Shown: positions 50,090-59,689 of the stretch, one piece after another
How positions within the stretch are numbered: the stretch's first letter is position 1
How the letters are laid out: each line of letters begins with the position of its first letter
From: Gemmatimonadota bacterium
Lineage (GTDB): Bacteria > Gemmatimonadota > Gemmatimonadetes > Gemmatimonadales > Gemmatimonadaceae
DNA: 64,000 bases
Assembly: GCA_021324775.1 (NCBI GenBank)
Contig: JAJPIM010000006.1
Location: forward strand, 1 to 64,000
Reading direction: 5' to 3'
The notes under the pieces: model-generated
Seen by the model: only the letters and a program-made list of their open reading frames with translations
Database searches by the model: none
What the model was told of the DNA's origin: nothing
Translations under genes and position numbers: made by a program

Positions 50090-52392
50090 GTAACCGGCCG
50101 GTGGACCGGAGAGCATTTCTCCAGGAGATGGCCGCAGGCGGCCTGCTGATCGTCGCGACCGCCACGGGATGCCGGCGTGTCCAGGACGACCTGCGCCGTA
50201 TCGCCGGGCGCACCGATACGCCGGAGGCCGGCGGTCCGCCCCTCACGCCCGCGGTCTATCTGCGCATCGGGACGGATGGCGATGCCACGGTGATCGTGCA
50301 CCGCTCCGAGATGGGACAAGGGATTCGCACGAGTCTCGCGATGGCGGTCGCCGATGACCTCGAGGCCGATTGGAGCCGCGTGCACGTCGAGCAGGCCCCG
50401 GGCGACGAAAAGACCTACGGCGGCCAGGACACCGATGGCTCACACAGCATCAAGGATTTCCTGGTGCCGATGCGCGAAGCGGGCGCCACCGGCCGCGCGA
50501 TGCTGGAGGCCGCCGCCGCCCAACAATGGCGCGTGCCGGTGACCGAGGTCCGCGCGCGGAACCATCAGGTCGTGCACACGCAGACCGGACGCACGCTGGA
50601 CTACGCCGCGCTCGTGCCCATTGCCCGCACACTGCCCGTGCCGCCCCGAGAGTCGCTGCGGCTCAAGCCCGCGTCGGAGTTCCGCTTCCTCGGTAAAGAG
50701 ATCCCAGGCGTCGATCTCGTGGACATGACGACGGGACGGGCCCGCTACGGAATCGATCAGCACATGAGCGGGATGAAGTTCGCCGTGATCGCACGCCCGC
50801 CGGTCTATGGAGGTACCGTCGCGACGCTCGATTCCTCGGCCGCCGAACGTGTGCCGGGCGTCGAGCGGATCGTGCGCCTCGATCACACGCCGCCGCCGTC
50901 GGCGATGATGCCGGCCGGCGGCGTCGCCGTCGTCGCGACGAGTACGTGGGCCGCCATCCAGGGGCGCAAGGCACTGGCGATCACCTGGAACGATGGACCC
51001 AACAAGTCGTACGAATCGGTCGCCTACCGCGCGCGGCTCGAGCAGTCGGTGCGGGGCAGCGGGCACGTGGGACGGAAGCAGGGGGACGCCGCACGCGCGT
51101 TGGGCCGCGCGGTACGGCGCGTGAGCGCGGATTACTATCTCCCGCACCTCGCACACGCACAGATGGAACCCGTGTCGGCGCTGGCGCACGTGCACGACGG
51201 CCGGTGCGAGGTCTGGGCCCCCACGCAGAATCCGCAGGAAGCCCGCGATGGGCTGGCGAAGCTGCTCGGCATCCCGGCCTCGGATGTCCGCGTCAACGTC
51301 ACACTGCTCGGTGGCGGCTTCGGACGCAAATCGTTCTCCGATTTCATCCTCGAGGCCGCGCTGCTGTCCCGCGCCGTGGGAGCGCCGGTCAAGGTCGTGT
51401 GGACACGCGAGGACGATCTGCAGCACGATTTCTTTCACACCGTCGCCGCCGAACACCTCTCGGCCGGCCTCGATGCGCACGGTGCGGTGACCGCGTGGTT
51501 GCACCGGTCGGCGCTGCCGTCCATCGCCTCGACGTTCGGCCCGGGGGTGCTCTACCAGGATGAAGGTGAGCTGGCAATGGGCATGACCGACCTGCCGTAC
51601 GACATCCCCAACATCCAGGTCGAAGCCGGGCCCGCGCCCGCGCACACGCGGATCGGATGGTACCGGTCGGTGATCAACATCCCGCACGCGTTCGCGATCG
51701 GCTCGTTCGTTGACGAGCTCGCGCACGCCGCCGGAAAGGATCCCCGGGACTTCATACTCGGTCTCCTCGGGCCCGACCGCACCATCGACATGGCCAACGT
51801 GGGGGTGACGGGCAAGGAGTCCAATTACGGCGCGACGTTCGCCGAGTATCCGATCGAAACCGGACGCCTGCGCGGAGTCGTGGAGCTCGCCGCGCAGCAA
51901 TCGGCATGGGGCACACCGCTGCCGGCGGGCCAGGGCCGCGGCATCGCCGCCCACCGGAGCTTCCTCAGCTACGTGGCGAGCGTGGTCCAGGTCCAGGTGA
52001 TGCCCGACGGCTCGCTGGTGATCCCGCGCGTGGACATCGCGATCGACGCCGGATTCATCGCGAATCCCGAGCGTGTCCGCGCCCAGTTGGAAGGCGCCAC
52101 CATCATGGGCCTCGGCAATGCTCTCTCATCCGAGATCACGTTCAGCGGCGGGCGCGTGGTGCAATCGAACTTCGACACCTATCGCGTGATGCGAATGGAC
52201 GCGTCGCCGCGCGAGATCCACGTGCACATCGTGCCGAGCGACTCGAAACCGGGCGGCGTCGGCGAGCCGGGCGTACCGCCGACAGCCCCGGCCCTCTGCA
52301 ACGCAATATTCGCCGCGACGGGCCGCCGCATCCGCCAACTCCCCGTCGGCAACCAACTCTCGAAGCCGGAACGCGCTACCCCAGTGGCGTAG
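50086..52392 (+). CDS. Molybdopterin-binding subunit of an isoquinoline 1-oxidoreductase-like hydroxylase
   Basis: 768 residues. The N terminus [19 protein letters not shown] carries RRxFLQ, a Tat motif, followed by a lipobox-like ATATGC, so it is exported folded. Family marks are [41 protein letters not shown]-like, [42 protein letters not shown] and [19 protein letters not shown] with the GxGE active-site Glu (VGEPG). It uses Mo-molybdopterin to hydroxylate or oxidise aldehydes or N-heterocycles. No FAD subunit is present, typical of this group; a cytochrome partner is not seen. Confidence 0.92.
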   Translation: MSNRPVDRRAFLQEMAAGGLLIVATATGCRRVQDDLRRIAGRTDTPEAGGPPLTPAVYLRIGTDGDATVIVHRSEMGQGIRTSLAMAVADDLEADWSRVHVEQAPGDEKTYGGQDTDGSHSIKDFLVPMREAGATGRAMLEAAAAQQWRVPVTEVRARNHQVVHTQTGRTLDYAALVPIARTLPVPPRESLRLKPASEFRFLGKEIPGVDLVDMTTGRARYGIDQHMSGMKFAVIARPPVYGGTVATLDSSAAERVPGVERIVRLDHTPPPSAMMPAGGVAVVATSTWAAIQGRKALAITWNDGPNKSYESVAYRARLEQSVRGSGHVGRKQGDAARALGRAVRRVSADYYLPHLAHAQMEPVSALAHVHDGRCEVWAPTQNPQEARDGLAKLLGIPASDVRVNVTLLGGGFGRKSFSDFILEAALLSRAVGAPVKVVWTREDDLQHDFFHTVAAEHLSAGLDAHGAVTAWLHRSALPSIASTFGPGVLYQDEGELAMGMTDLPYDIPNIQVEAGPAPAHTRIGWYRSVINIPHAFAIGSFVDELAHAAGKDPRDFILGLLGPDRTIDMANVGVTGKESNYGATFAEYPIETGRLRGVVELAAQQSAWGTPLPAGQGRGIAAHRSFLSYVASVVQVQVMPDGSLVIPRVDIAIDAGFIANPERVRAQLEGATIMGLGNALSSEITFSGGRVVQSNFDTYRVMRMDASPREIHVHIVPSDSKPGGVGEPGVPPTAPALCNAIFAATGRRIRQLPVGNQLSKPERATPVA

Positions 52393-52413
52393 TCCTGCCC
52401 CGGCCGCGCGGTC

Positions 52414-53532
52414 TCACGTCCGTCCGCGGGCCGCCACCGGCCACGTCGTCTCGACATTTTCCCCCCGCACGCCGTAGACGACGTCGTTGAGGTGCACGAC
52501 GACGCAGACGTGATTCGGGATGATCCGGACGAGATCACCCGTCGCCGGCCGCCACGACGTGCTGCGGAGATCCAGGATCCCGTGCTCCTCCGACATCCGC
52601 GACACGACGACGTCCGGGTGATCCGCCACGGCGCCGAACCCCGCGTGGCTCGCATCGTCGAGCGGCTCGCGGCCGAGTGCTTTGGTCCCGGCGTCCACGA
52701 CGGCCTGATCGGGGACAGCGGTACTCACCACCGTCGCGAGAACCGTGAGCGCGCAGTCGTCGAGCGCACACACGCCGAGGTCGGCGGTCGCGCGGTCGTT
52801 GTACACGTATGTGCCTGGCCGGATCTCCGTCACGGCGGGCAGCTCGTGCGTGCGCCAGAGCGTCGGCGTCGACCCCCCGCTGACGACGGTCGGCGTGAGG
52901 CCGGCCGCGGACAGCGCGTCGAGGATCGCGCCGAGTTCGTCGTTCAGCCGCGCGAGACGCTCGTCCTGCGCGGCGGGCGGCTGCCGGATGTGTCCCGCGT
53001 AGAACGCCAGTCCTGCATACTCCAGACTCGGCTTCCCCGCGACCCGGCGCGCGAGTGCCACCGCACGGTCCGCCGATGTGACGCCGACGCGGTGCATTCC
53101 GACATCGGCTTCGACGTACACGCGGACGGTGCGGCGGGCGGCGGCCGCGGTGGCGGCCAGCGCATCGATCGCGGCTTCGGAGTCCAGTGAGACCGTGAGC
53201 CGCACCTTCGCCGGTGCCGAGAGGAGCCTGCGGAGCCGCGGGCCGCCGACCGGCGGGTACGCGAACAACACGTCGTTGGTGACGTCCGACATGACTTCGA
53301 CCTCGCGCACGGTCGCGCACGTCAGCCCCGCCGCGCCGCGGCGGAGTTGCTCGCGCGCGATCACTGGCGACTTGTGTGTCTTGACGTGCGGCCGGAGCGC
53401 GATCCCATGCGAGGTCGCGTAGGACGCCGCCCGGTCGAGGTTCGCGGCGAGGCGGCCGAGGTCCACGATCGCCGCCGGCGTCTCGATGCCGGCGATGGTC
53501 GCCGGCGTAGTGGTCTGTTCGACAGGTGTCAT
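52414..53532 (-). CDS. D-threonine aldolase/D-serine deaminase-like PLP enzyme
   Basis: 372 residues, alanine-racemase-type fold III PLP enzyme. TPAAIVDLGRLAANLDRAA and LRPHVKTHKSP contain the Lys expected to bind PLP. Further on are VYVEADVGMHRVGV, VVSGGSTPTLWR and EIRPGTYVYND. The C-terminal domain has EEHGILDL and PNHVCVVVHLND, the His-x-Cys metal site of the DSD1/DTA group. It would cleave D-threonine-type beta-hydroxy amino acids or deaminate D-serine. ATG 53532 is chosen; longer frames run into repeats upstream. No neighbours suggest the substrate. Confidence 0.85.
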   Translation of the reverse strand: MTPVEQTTTPATIAGIETPAAIVDLGRLAANLDRAASYATSHGIALRPHVKTHKSPVIAREQLRRGAAGLTCATVREVEVMSDVTNDVLFAYPPVGGPRLRRLLSAPAKVRLTVSLDSEAAIDALAATAAAARRTVRVYVEADVGMHRVGVTSADRAVALARRVAGKPSLEYAGLAFYAGHIRQPPAAQDERLARLNDELGAILDALSAAGLTPTVVSGGSTPTLWRTHELPAVTEIRPGTYVYNDRATADLGVCALDDCALTVLATVVSTAVPDQAVVDAGTKALGREPLDDASHAGFGAVADHPDVVVSRMSEEHGILDLRSTSWRPATGDLVRIIPNHVCVVVHLNDVVYGVRGENVETTWPVAARGRT

Positions 53533-53619
53533 GCGAATCGTGTCATCTGAAAGCCCGCTTGCAGGACGAGATGGTTTGTTCAATACTCTCAGATCTTGCT
53601 CTATCAGATCTTGCTCTAG

Positions 53620-53792
53620 CTGAATGCCAGTCGTCGAGGGCAGTAGGCTCCAATAACCTGCCCTGTCGCTCAAGCTAGTCGTCGAGGGCAGTAGGCGCCG
53701 TTCGAGAACGGCGCATCTATCCGCCCGCACAAAATTCTGTGGTCCGCCCGCACAAAATTCTGTGGTCGTGTCGCCCGCACAAAGTTCTCTGG
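53620..53792 (+). repeat. Family B elements and a 24-bp triplet in the gap 53533-53815
   Basis: Two leaders AGTCGTCGAGGGCAGTAGG-type (53632 and 53673) appear; only the second is followed by the palindrome CGCCGTTCGAGAACGGCG, whereas the first carries unrelated CTCCAATAACCTGCC. Then CCGCCCGCACAAAATTCTGT occurs twice and a third variant has AAAGTTCTCTGG. Confidence 0.82.
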
Positions 53793-53815
53793 CCACCCGG
53801 CAGCCTGCGGTTCGC

Positions 53816-55165
53816 TTACGAATGCGGCGGCGTGTGGTCCAGCTCTTCGATCGTGGCGGTCGAGGCCGGACGCTCGCGCTGTAGCCGCGCGGCGACCGCT
53901 TCGGCCTGCGTCATCACCCGCAACAGGTTCTCGCCGGCGAGTTTTCGCAGATCCGCCTCCGTCCATCCGCGGCGCGCCAGCTCCGCGAACAAATCGGGAT
54001 ACTTCGACACATCTTCGAGCCCCACGACGGTGTCGGTGATGCCATCGAAATCGCTGCCGATCCCGACGTGGTCCACCCCGGCGACCTGCCGGACGTGGTC
54101 GATGTGATCGGCGACGTCGGTCAGCATCACCGGCGGCGCCGGATGTGCGGCCGTCCACTCCTTCATGCCGCGCCGGCGCGCGGCGCTGTCATCCGGGAAT
54201 TGCGTCTTGAGCGCGGCGCGCTGCGCGGTCGCGGCGTTGTCGTGCTCGAACGCGGCTTTGGACACGAAGTCGGTCACGAACGGCACCATGACGATCCCGC
54301 CGTTCTTCGGCACGCGCCGGAGGATCGAATCGGGCACGTTGCGACGGTGATCCACGAGCGCCCGCGCGCCGGAGTGCGAGAAGATGACCGGCGCCTCGCT
54401 CACCGTCAGCGCGTCGCTCATCGTGCCGGGCGAGACGTGCGCGAGGTCGACCAGCATGCCGAGGCGGTTCATCTCGCGGACGACTTCCTTGCCGAACGGC
54501 GTGAGGCCGCCATGGCGGGCGCTGTCGAGCGCCGCATCGGCCCAGTCGAGCGTGACGTTGTGGGTCAGCGTCATGTAGCGGACGCCCAGGTCGTAGTACG
54601 CGCGCAGCGCGCCCAGCGAGTTCTCGATCGCGTGGCCGCCTTCCATGCCGAGCATCGAGCCGATCTTGCCGTCCTTGAATGCACGCCGGACGCCGTCCGC
54701 GGTGGTCGCCCACTCGAGACGGTCCGGATAGGCCGCGATGGTGCGGCGCGCGATGTCGATCTGCTCGAGTTGCACGCGGGCGTACCCCGGCTCGCTCGAG
54801 ACGGCGCCGTTCGGCTTGTAGAGCGGCGCGGACATTTCGCCTGGGATGTACACGGACCAGAACTGGGCGCCCAGCATTCCCGTCTTCAGCCGGCCGAGGT
54901 CCGTCATGCCGGCCATGCGCTTCGTCAGATCGTAGGCTGGAACATCCCCCGGCCGCACCGTGTCTTCGCGGATGCGCCACGGCAGGTCGTTGTGGCCATC
55001 GATGAGGGGCGTCTCGCGCAAGACTTTCACCGCGAGCGCGCGGTCGGCGGCGGATGGTTGCGGCACGGTGGTGCTCTGGGCTTGGGCGGACGCGGCGACG
55101 AGGGCACACAGCGCGGCCACGCGGATGCTCGGCACAAACGATGGCTGGGATGTCATAGACGGCAT
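53816..55165 (-). CDS. Exported membrane dipeptidase (M19, renal dipeptidase family)
   Basis: About 449 residues with a signal peptide (IRVAALCALVAASAQAQ). M19 marks: PLIDGHNDLPWRIRE (HxD zinc ligands), MEGGHAIENSLGALRAYYDLGVRYMTLTHN with the bridging Glu, VDLAHVSPGTM, VIFSHSGARALVDHRRNVPD with a His ligand, and DHVGIGSDFDGI. It hydrolyses dipeptides, including those with D-residues. ATG 55165 is used; ATG 55156 is equally possible. A polypyrimidine tract (55288-55330) lies between it and the M20 gene upstream. Confidence 0.92.
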   Translation of the reverse strand: MPSMTSQPSFVPSIRVAALCALVAASAQAQSTTVPQPSAADRALAVKVLRETPLIDGHNDLPWRIREDTVRPGDVPAYDLTKRMAGMTDLGRLKTGMLGAQFWSVYIPGEMSAPLYKPNGAVSSEPGYARVQLEQIDIARRTIAAYPDRLEWATTADGVRRAFKDGKIGSMLGMEGGHAIENSLGALRAYYDLGVRYMTLTHNVTLDWADAALDSARHGGLTPFGKEVVREMNRLGMLVDLAHVSPGTMSDALTVSEAPVIFSHSGARALVDHRRNVPDSILRRVPKNGGIVMVPFVTDFVSKAAFEHDNAATAQRAALKTQFPDDSAARRRGMKEWTAAHPAPPVMLTDVADHIDHVRQVAGVDHVGIGSDFDGITDTVVGLEDVSKYPDLFAELARRGWTEADLRKLAGENLLRVMTQAEAVAARLQRERPASTATIEELDHTPPHS

Positions 55166-55327
55166 AATCTGGCGCCTGCGCGGGCCGCTGATGAGGGGCG
55201 CGCGCTCCCGTTTTGTGATACTCGGGACCCTCGGCGCAACCGAGACCCCCCGCCGCGGCCCCCTGTCGCGCAAGGATGCGCGCTGTTGTTTCTGCCCTTC
55301 TATTTTCTGCCCTTCTACTTTCTGCTC

Positions 55328-56479
55328 TTACGCACAGTACCGCGCCGCTGCCGCCGCGAGCACTTCGGCGAACCGCACGACCGAGCCGACATCCACCCAC
55401 TCCTCCTTGGCGTGCGCCCCCGTTCCGTGCGGCCCCATCACCACGGTCTCGATGCCGGCGGCCGACAGGAGCGCGGAATCCATCCATGGATTCTGGCCCA
55501 CGTACGGCGGCTGCTCGCCGAGCACGGCGGTCGCCGCGTCGGTGAGCGTGCGGACGATCGGCCGGTCGGGCGCGACCTCGAACGGCTCGCGCACCAGCAC
55601 GACGCTCAGCGTCGCCGCGAATGTGGGATCCTCGCGCACGCACTCCGCGATCAGCCCGCGGATCTCGTTCGTCACCTGCTCCGTCGTCTCGCCGGGGATG
55701 GTCCGGCGCTCGATCTGCACGGTCGCCGACGCGGCATACGTGCTCATGCCGGTGCCACCGCTCACCATCGAGGCGTGAAGGGAGGGCGGCCCCACCAGCG
55801 GATGCGGCGGACGCTGGATGAGCTGCCCGGCCAGCCGGCCGAGCCGCACGAGCAGTGCACCGAGCCGCACGTTCGCGTCGATGCCGTCGGTGAAGAGGCT
55901 CCCGTGCGCCGCGCGGCCCTCGACGGTCACCGCAATCCAGATGAACCCTTTGTGCGCGAGACAGATCTGCATGCTCGTCGGCTCGGTGACGATGGCACCA
56001 TCCACCGGGAACCGCCCGATGAGATCGGCGGTCCCGATGCTCGCGTGCTCCTCGTCGGCGACGGCCGCGATGATCACGTCGCCGCGTAGCGCCGCACCGG
56101 AGTCGCGCAGCGCTTTGGCGGCGCCCGCGCACGCAGCGAGACTCCCCTTCATGTCGTACGCGCCGCGCCCATGACAGCGGCCTCCGCTGATCGTGGCCGC
56201 GAAGGGGGCCTCCATCTCATCCACCGCGACGGTATCGTAGTGACCATTGAGCATGAGCGAGCGTCCGCCGCCGGTGCCGCGCAGCCGTCCGGTCACCGAC
56301 ACCCGGCCGGGCAGTGGCTCGTGGGCCTGGACGTCGAGCCCGAGCCCCGCCAACATGGTGGCAGTGTATCGGGCGATCTCCGCCTCGCCCGCACCGCTGG
56401 GGGAGAGCGACGGGTTGACGGAATTGATGCGAACGAGCGATTGAAGAACGCCCGTCGTGAATGGCGCGTCGATGGTCAC
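55328..56479 (-). CDS. M20 family deacylase/peptidase (ArgE/DapE-like)
   Basis: 383 residues. Zinc ligands: NGHYDTVAVDEM (H-x-D), GRGAYDMKGSLAACAGA (bridging Asp), AAVADEEHASIGT (catalytic Glu and ligand Glu), IVTEPTSMQICLAHKGFIWI and the His in GTGAHAKEEWVDVGS. A dimerisation domain lies in the middle (VEGRAAHGSLFTDGIDAN). It removes acyl groups from N-acyl amino acids or cleaves dipeptides. No signal peptide is seen. Start is GTG 56479. It lies upstream of the dipeptidase on the same strand, with a 162-nt gap. Confidence 0.9.
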   Translation of the reverse strand: MTIDAPFTTGVLQSLVRINSVNPSLSPSGAGEAEIARYTATMLAGLGLDVQAHEPLPGRVSVTGRLRGTGGGRSLMLNGHYDTVAVDEMEAPFAATISGGRCHGRGAYDMKGSLAACAGAAKALRDSGAALRGDVIIAAVADEEHASIGTADLIGRFPVDGAIVTEPTSMQICLAHKGFIWIAVTVEGRAAHGSLFTDGIDANVRLGALLVRLGRLAGQLIQRPPHPLVGPPSLHASMVSGGTGMSTYAASATVQIERRTIPGETTEQVTNEIRGLIAECVREDPTFAATLSVVLVREPFEVAPDRPIVRTLTDAATAVLGEQPPYVGQNPWMDSALLSAAGIETVVMGPHGTGAHAKEEWVDVGSVVRFAEVLAAAAARYCA

Positions 56480-56560
56480 GACGTAGCATGCAAAGGGAAG
56501 CCGCCGACGGCCAGTGGCCGTTCGGCAGTTGACGATCTATTCGCTGCAACCAATTGCCAA

Positions 56561-56620
56561 TCGTCGAGGGCAGCAGGGGCCGTTCGAGAACCGTAGGTCG
56601 CCCTGTCGGGCAACGGCCCC
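56561..56620 (+). repeat. Chimeric element: family B leader with family C core
   Basis: TCGTCGAGGGCAGCA is the leader that precedes family B palindromes, but here it is followed by the family C hairpin GGGGCCGTT...AACGGCCCC (56576-56620) with loop TGTC. It shows that leader and core can be exchanged. Confidence 0.82.
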
Positions 56621-56684
56621 ACCGTCGATGAGCGCACACGCCGCGGAGCACGCGACGACCAACTCTGAACGCCAGGGAGGCGGA

Positions 56685-57062
56685 TTGTCTCGGGTAATTC
56701 GAATCGCGCAGATGTTCGTGCGGCTGGCTGGACTGACTCTGTTGATCCTCGGCATCATGATCTGGACCGGCCACGGCGACTCGCTCATCCCCACCCACGC
56801 CCTCCTGGGCGTCCTCTTCGTCCTGTCCCTCTGGGCAGTGGCAGTCATCGGCCTCACCAGCCGGATCGGCTTCGTCCTCCCCGGCCGCCTCATCATCTGG
56901 GGCGTCGTGATCGGATGGTTCGGGATGTCGCAGCACACGCTGCTCCCGGGCACCCTCCACTGGACCATCCAGGTCCTCCACGTCGCCGTCGGCCTGATCG
57001 CGATCGGCTTGGCCGAAGTGGTCTCGGCCCGCGTGAAAAAAGCATCGGCTTCGCCATCGTAA
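56685..57062 (+). CDS. Small four-helix membrane protein
   Basis: About 125 residues. Helices: FVRLAGLTLLILGIMIW, ALLGVLFVLSLWAVAVIGL, LPGRLIIWGVVIGWF and IQVLHVAVGLIAIGLAEVV. TTG 56685 is proposed because GGGAGG ends 4 nt upstream; ATG 56628 would add 19 polar residues next to the repeat element. No family is recognised; the arrangement resembles small DUF-type inner-membrane proteins. Its stop codon is part of the first 23-bp repeat unit. Confidence 0.6.
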   Translation: MSRVIRIAQMFVRLAGLTLLILGIMIWTGHGDSLIPTHALLGVLFVLSLWAVAVIGLTSRIGFVLPGRLIIWGVVIGWFGMSQHTLLPGTLHWTIQVLHVAVGLIAIGLAEVVSARVKKASASPS

Positions 57063-57145
57063 TGCAGTTGCTCTTGCCGTCGTAATGCAGTTGCTCTTGC
57101 CGTCGTAATGCAGTTGCTCTTGCCGTCGTAATGCAGTTGCTCTTG
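57059..57145. repeat. 23-bp tandem repeat, four units
   Basis: Units starting GTAATGCAGTTGCTCTTG at 57059, 57082, 57105 and 57128. The TAA in the first unit is the stop of the membrane protein. It is the first of several repeats filling the gap 57063-57608; the others are listed next. Confidence 0.92.
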
Positions 57146-57220
57146 ATGTTGCCGTTGCTGTAGCCGTCGCAGGTGCAGGTGGCAGAAATGGTATCCGGTA
57201 AGCAGCGCACCAGTCCTGCC

Positions 57221-57248
57221 CTGGTAGGGGCCGGTCGCGACCGGCCCT
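57221..57248 (+). repeat. Family A palindrome
   Basis: CCCTGGTAGG then GGCCGGTCGCGACCGGCC and CTGCC; same orientation as all other copies. Confidence 0.85.
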
Positions 57249-57333
57249 GCCGGCCCAACACGATTGCATCGGTGCCCCCGTCGCCGGCCCTGCATATCCG
57301 GGTGCATCACCGGCCAGCGGACGCCAACGCCGC

Positions 57334-57381
57334 GGGGGCCGTTCGAGAACCGTAGGTCGCCCCCTTCGGGCAACGGCCCCC
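57334..57381 (+). repeat. Family C nested-hairpin element
   Basis: GGGGGCCGTT...AACGGCCCCC with inner CGAGAACCGTAGGTCGCCC and loop CCTTC. The stretch 57382-57608 after it has no recognised feature. Confidence 0.85.
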
Positions 57382-57608
57382 ACCCTCAGCCGCATCCACC
57401 GCCAGTACTGCCGCCCAAAAAACGCCTTCGCCAAATACCCCACTGGCCCCCTCTCCGGGCGGCCAACTCCCACCGAGTCCCATCCCTGGCCTAGGCGTCC
57501 CACAACATGGGACCCCTGCCGGCCCTTGTGGGACTCGGCGGCGCTTCACACTATGGGGGCACTCACGGACGCAGATGACGGTCGACTCAGCGAGCGGAAC
57601 CACCGGTC

Positions 57609-58262
57609 ATGTCTCGGATTGGTCACGCACCACAGGCACAGCGCGCTACGGAAGCGCACCCACAGACCGCTCGGATGCGTTCCGCCGAAGCGCATCTGTC
57701 CCTGCTCGACGAAGACCGGGCATGCGTCGCGCGCATCCGCAGCGGCGACGAACGTGCGTTCCAGGATCTGTTTCGCACGTACTACGATCCCCTCTGCCGC
57801 TTCGTCGAGGGACTCGTCCGCCGCAAAGCCGTCGCTGAAGAGCTGGTGCAGTCGCTGTTCCTGACACTCTGGATCCGCCGCGCGGAGTGGATCGTCCGCG
57901 ACACGCTCCGCACCTATTTGTACGCGACCGCACGGAACCATGCGCTGAACCACTGGAAACGCGAGCGCTTGTTCGACGGCTACGTCGCCCGCTCCTGGGC
58001 CCGCCGCGACCGCGCCTCCGAGATCCGGGTCACCGCCAACGCCGACACCCGCCTCGAATCGGAAGAGGTCGAAGCCAGCGTCCGGCGCGCCATCGCCGCC
58101 CTCCCCATCCGCTACGCCCCCGTGCTGCAGTTGCGGTGGGAACACGGCCTCACCTACGCCGAAATCGCCCGCGTCCTCGAGCTCCCGGTCAAGACCGTCG
58201 AAACCCGGGTCGGCCGGGCCCTCCGCATGGTCCGCCCAGCGTTGGAGCAGCTCCGCACGTAA
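57609..58262 (+). CDS. ECF RNA polymerase sigma factor (FecI-like)
   Basis: 217 residues (about 195 if ATG 57675 is used). Sigma-2: AFQDLFRTYYDPLCRFVEGLVRRKAVAEELVQSLFLTLW. Sigma-4: AIAALPIRYAPVLQLRWEHGLTYAEIARVLELPVKTVETRVGRAL. The pattern is that of FecI/RpoE group factors paired with FecR. The FecR-like gene follows within 150 nt. In the usual system a TonB receptor signals through FecR; none lies in this window. Confidence 0.88.
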   Translation: MSRIGHAPQAQRATEAHPQTARMRSAEAHLSLLDEDRACVARIRSGDERAFQDLFRTYYDPLCRFVEGLVRRKAVAEELVQSLFLTLWIRRAEWIVRDTLRTYLYATARNHALNHWKRERLFDGYVARSWARRDRASEIRVTANADTRLESEEVEASVRRAIAALPIRYAPVLQLRWEHGLTYAEIARVLELPVKTVETRVGRALRMVRPALEQLRT

Positions 58263-58409
58263 GAGCTGCGGTACCGATCGTTCGCCGGTCATTTTGCCCG
58301 TCGTCGTCACGGGCCCATAAAGACATCCGGCCGCTTGCCCCATCGCAGCCACTGCTCGCCCCAACGTGGCCAGAATCGTGCACGAAATGAAGGAGCAGAC
58401 GCCTCTCAA

Positions 58410-59669
58410 TTGTATCTTTGGTCAACACAGGACCTGAGGCACGCACTGCACGACCAGGCGCCCGGCCGCCCCGGCGGTGGCGATTCGGTGGACCGGCATC
58501 TCGTAGAGCGCATCCTCGCGGGCGAAGCTTCCCCGGGGGACCGCGCCGCGCTCGACCGCTGGGCCGGAACCGACGTGCGGCGGCGTGCAACGGTGGCCCG
58601 CCTCGCCGCGGCCGCGGATAGCCTGCGCCGCCCGCGATACGACGCCGATCAGGCATGGCTCTCTGTCTCGCGCCAGATGCACGCGCCCGCCGCACAGGCG
58701 GCCGCCCGCGCCGGCTCCCGCTCCTCCCCACTGGGTTCCCCATTCGAACGCCCCGCGCGCTCGCGGTGGCTGGCGAATACGGCCGGCGTCGTGGCCGCCG
58801 CCGGCATCTGCGCGCTGGCCGCTGGCGTCGCGATTCGGTCCCTGCGGCCGGCCGGCGGCCGGACACCGGCCGCCGCGGCGCCGGAATCACCACAGGTCGC
58901 CATCACGGGGCGCGGCCAGCGGTTGACGGTCACGCTCCTCGACGGCTCGCATGTCACGCTCGCCCCCGACAGCCGGCTCACCGCGCCCGCGGGATTCGGC
59001 CGCACCACCCGCGAGGTCACGCTCGACGGCAAGGCGTACTTCGAGGTGGTCCACGACTCGCTCCACCCGTTCACCGTCATCGCCGCCGGCGAACGCATCC
59101 GCGATATCGGTACCGAGTTCGTCGTGGACGCCTACACGCATGACCAGACACAGAACGCTACCCCCACGGCCGCCCGGAACCAGGTTCGCACGCAGGTTCG
59201 CACGCAGGTTCGCACGCAGGTCCGGATGCAGGTCGCCGTGGCAGCCGGCGCCGTCCGCATCGAATCCCCGCCCGTCACGCCCACCGCCCGCCCCTGGGCG
59301 TCGGCGGTCGGTGAGGGAGGCGCCACCATCGTCACCGCGGGTGAGATCGCCCGCGTCGATGCGCGTGGCCAGACGACGGTGATTCCCCACGCCGACGTCG
59401 CCGGCATGGAAGGATGGACCAGCGGTCAGCTCGTCTTCGAGCGCACCTCCCTCGGCGACGTCGTCCGCGAGTTGGAGCGGTGGTACGACATCGACATCGT
59501 GATCTCCGACCCGTCGCTCGCGCAACGGCACGTGACCAGGACGTTCCGCGGAATGCCGATCTCGCACGTGCTGAACACGCTCGCGATCACCGTGAACGCC
59601 CGCTGCTGGTGGTCAGGTCACACGGTCACGATCTCGCCCCTCGCCGAAGGCAACGAGCCGCCACTCTAG
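58410..59669 (+). CDS. FecR family anti-sigma/sigma regulator
   Basis: About 419 residues from TTG 58410; TTG 58335 is an alternative, and neither has a good ribosome site. The N-terminal sigma-binding part has RHLVERILAGEASPGDRAALDRW. One helix follows (NTAGVVAAAGICALAAGVAI). The FecR domain reads VTLLDGSHVTLAPDSRLTAPAGF...REVTLDGKAYFEVVHDSLHPFTV and RIRDIGTEFVVDAY. The C terminus resembles a secretin/TonB short N-terminal domain (LVFERTSLGDVVRELERWYDIDIVI). An in-frame 12-bp repeat (GTTCGCACGCAG) at about 59182-59230 inserts QVRT repeats into the periplasmic domain. Confidence 0.85.
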   Translation: MYLWSTQDLRHALHDQAPGRPGGGDSVDRHLVERILAGEASPGDRAALDRWAGTDVRRRATVARLAAAADSLRRPRYDADQAWLSVSRQMHAPAAQAAARAGSRSSPLGSPFERPARSRWLANTAGVVAAAGICALAAGVAIRSLRPAGGRTPAAAAPESPQVAITGRGQRLTVTLLDGSHVTLAPDSRLTAPAGFGRTTREVTLDGKAYFEVVHDSLHPFTVIAAGERIRDIGTEFVVDAYTHDQTQNATPTAARNQVRTQVRTQVRTQVRMQVAVAAGAVRIESPPVTPTARPWASAVGEGGATIVTAGEIARVDARGQTTVIPHADVAGMEGWTSGQLVFERTSLGDVVRELERWYDIDIVISDPSLAQRHVTRTFRGMPISHVLNTLAITVNARCWWSGHTVTISPLAEGNEPPL

Positions 59670-59689
59670 CGGCGGCTCGGGAAACCGCT

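Noticed and set aside
54189-56132. 647-residue minus-strand frame across the dipeptidase and M20 genes
   Set aside because: Arg-rich out-of-frame reading of two genes with complete active-site motifs in another frame.
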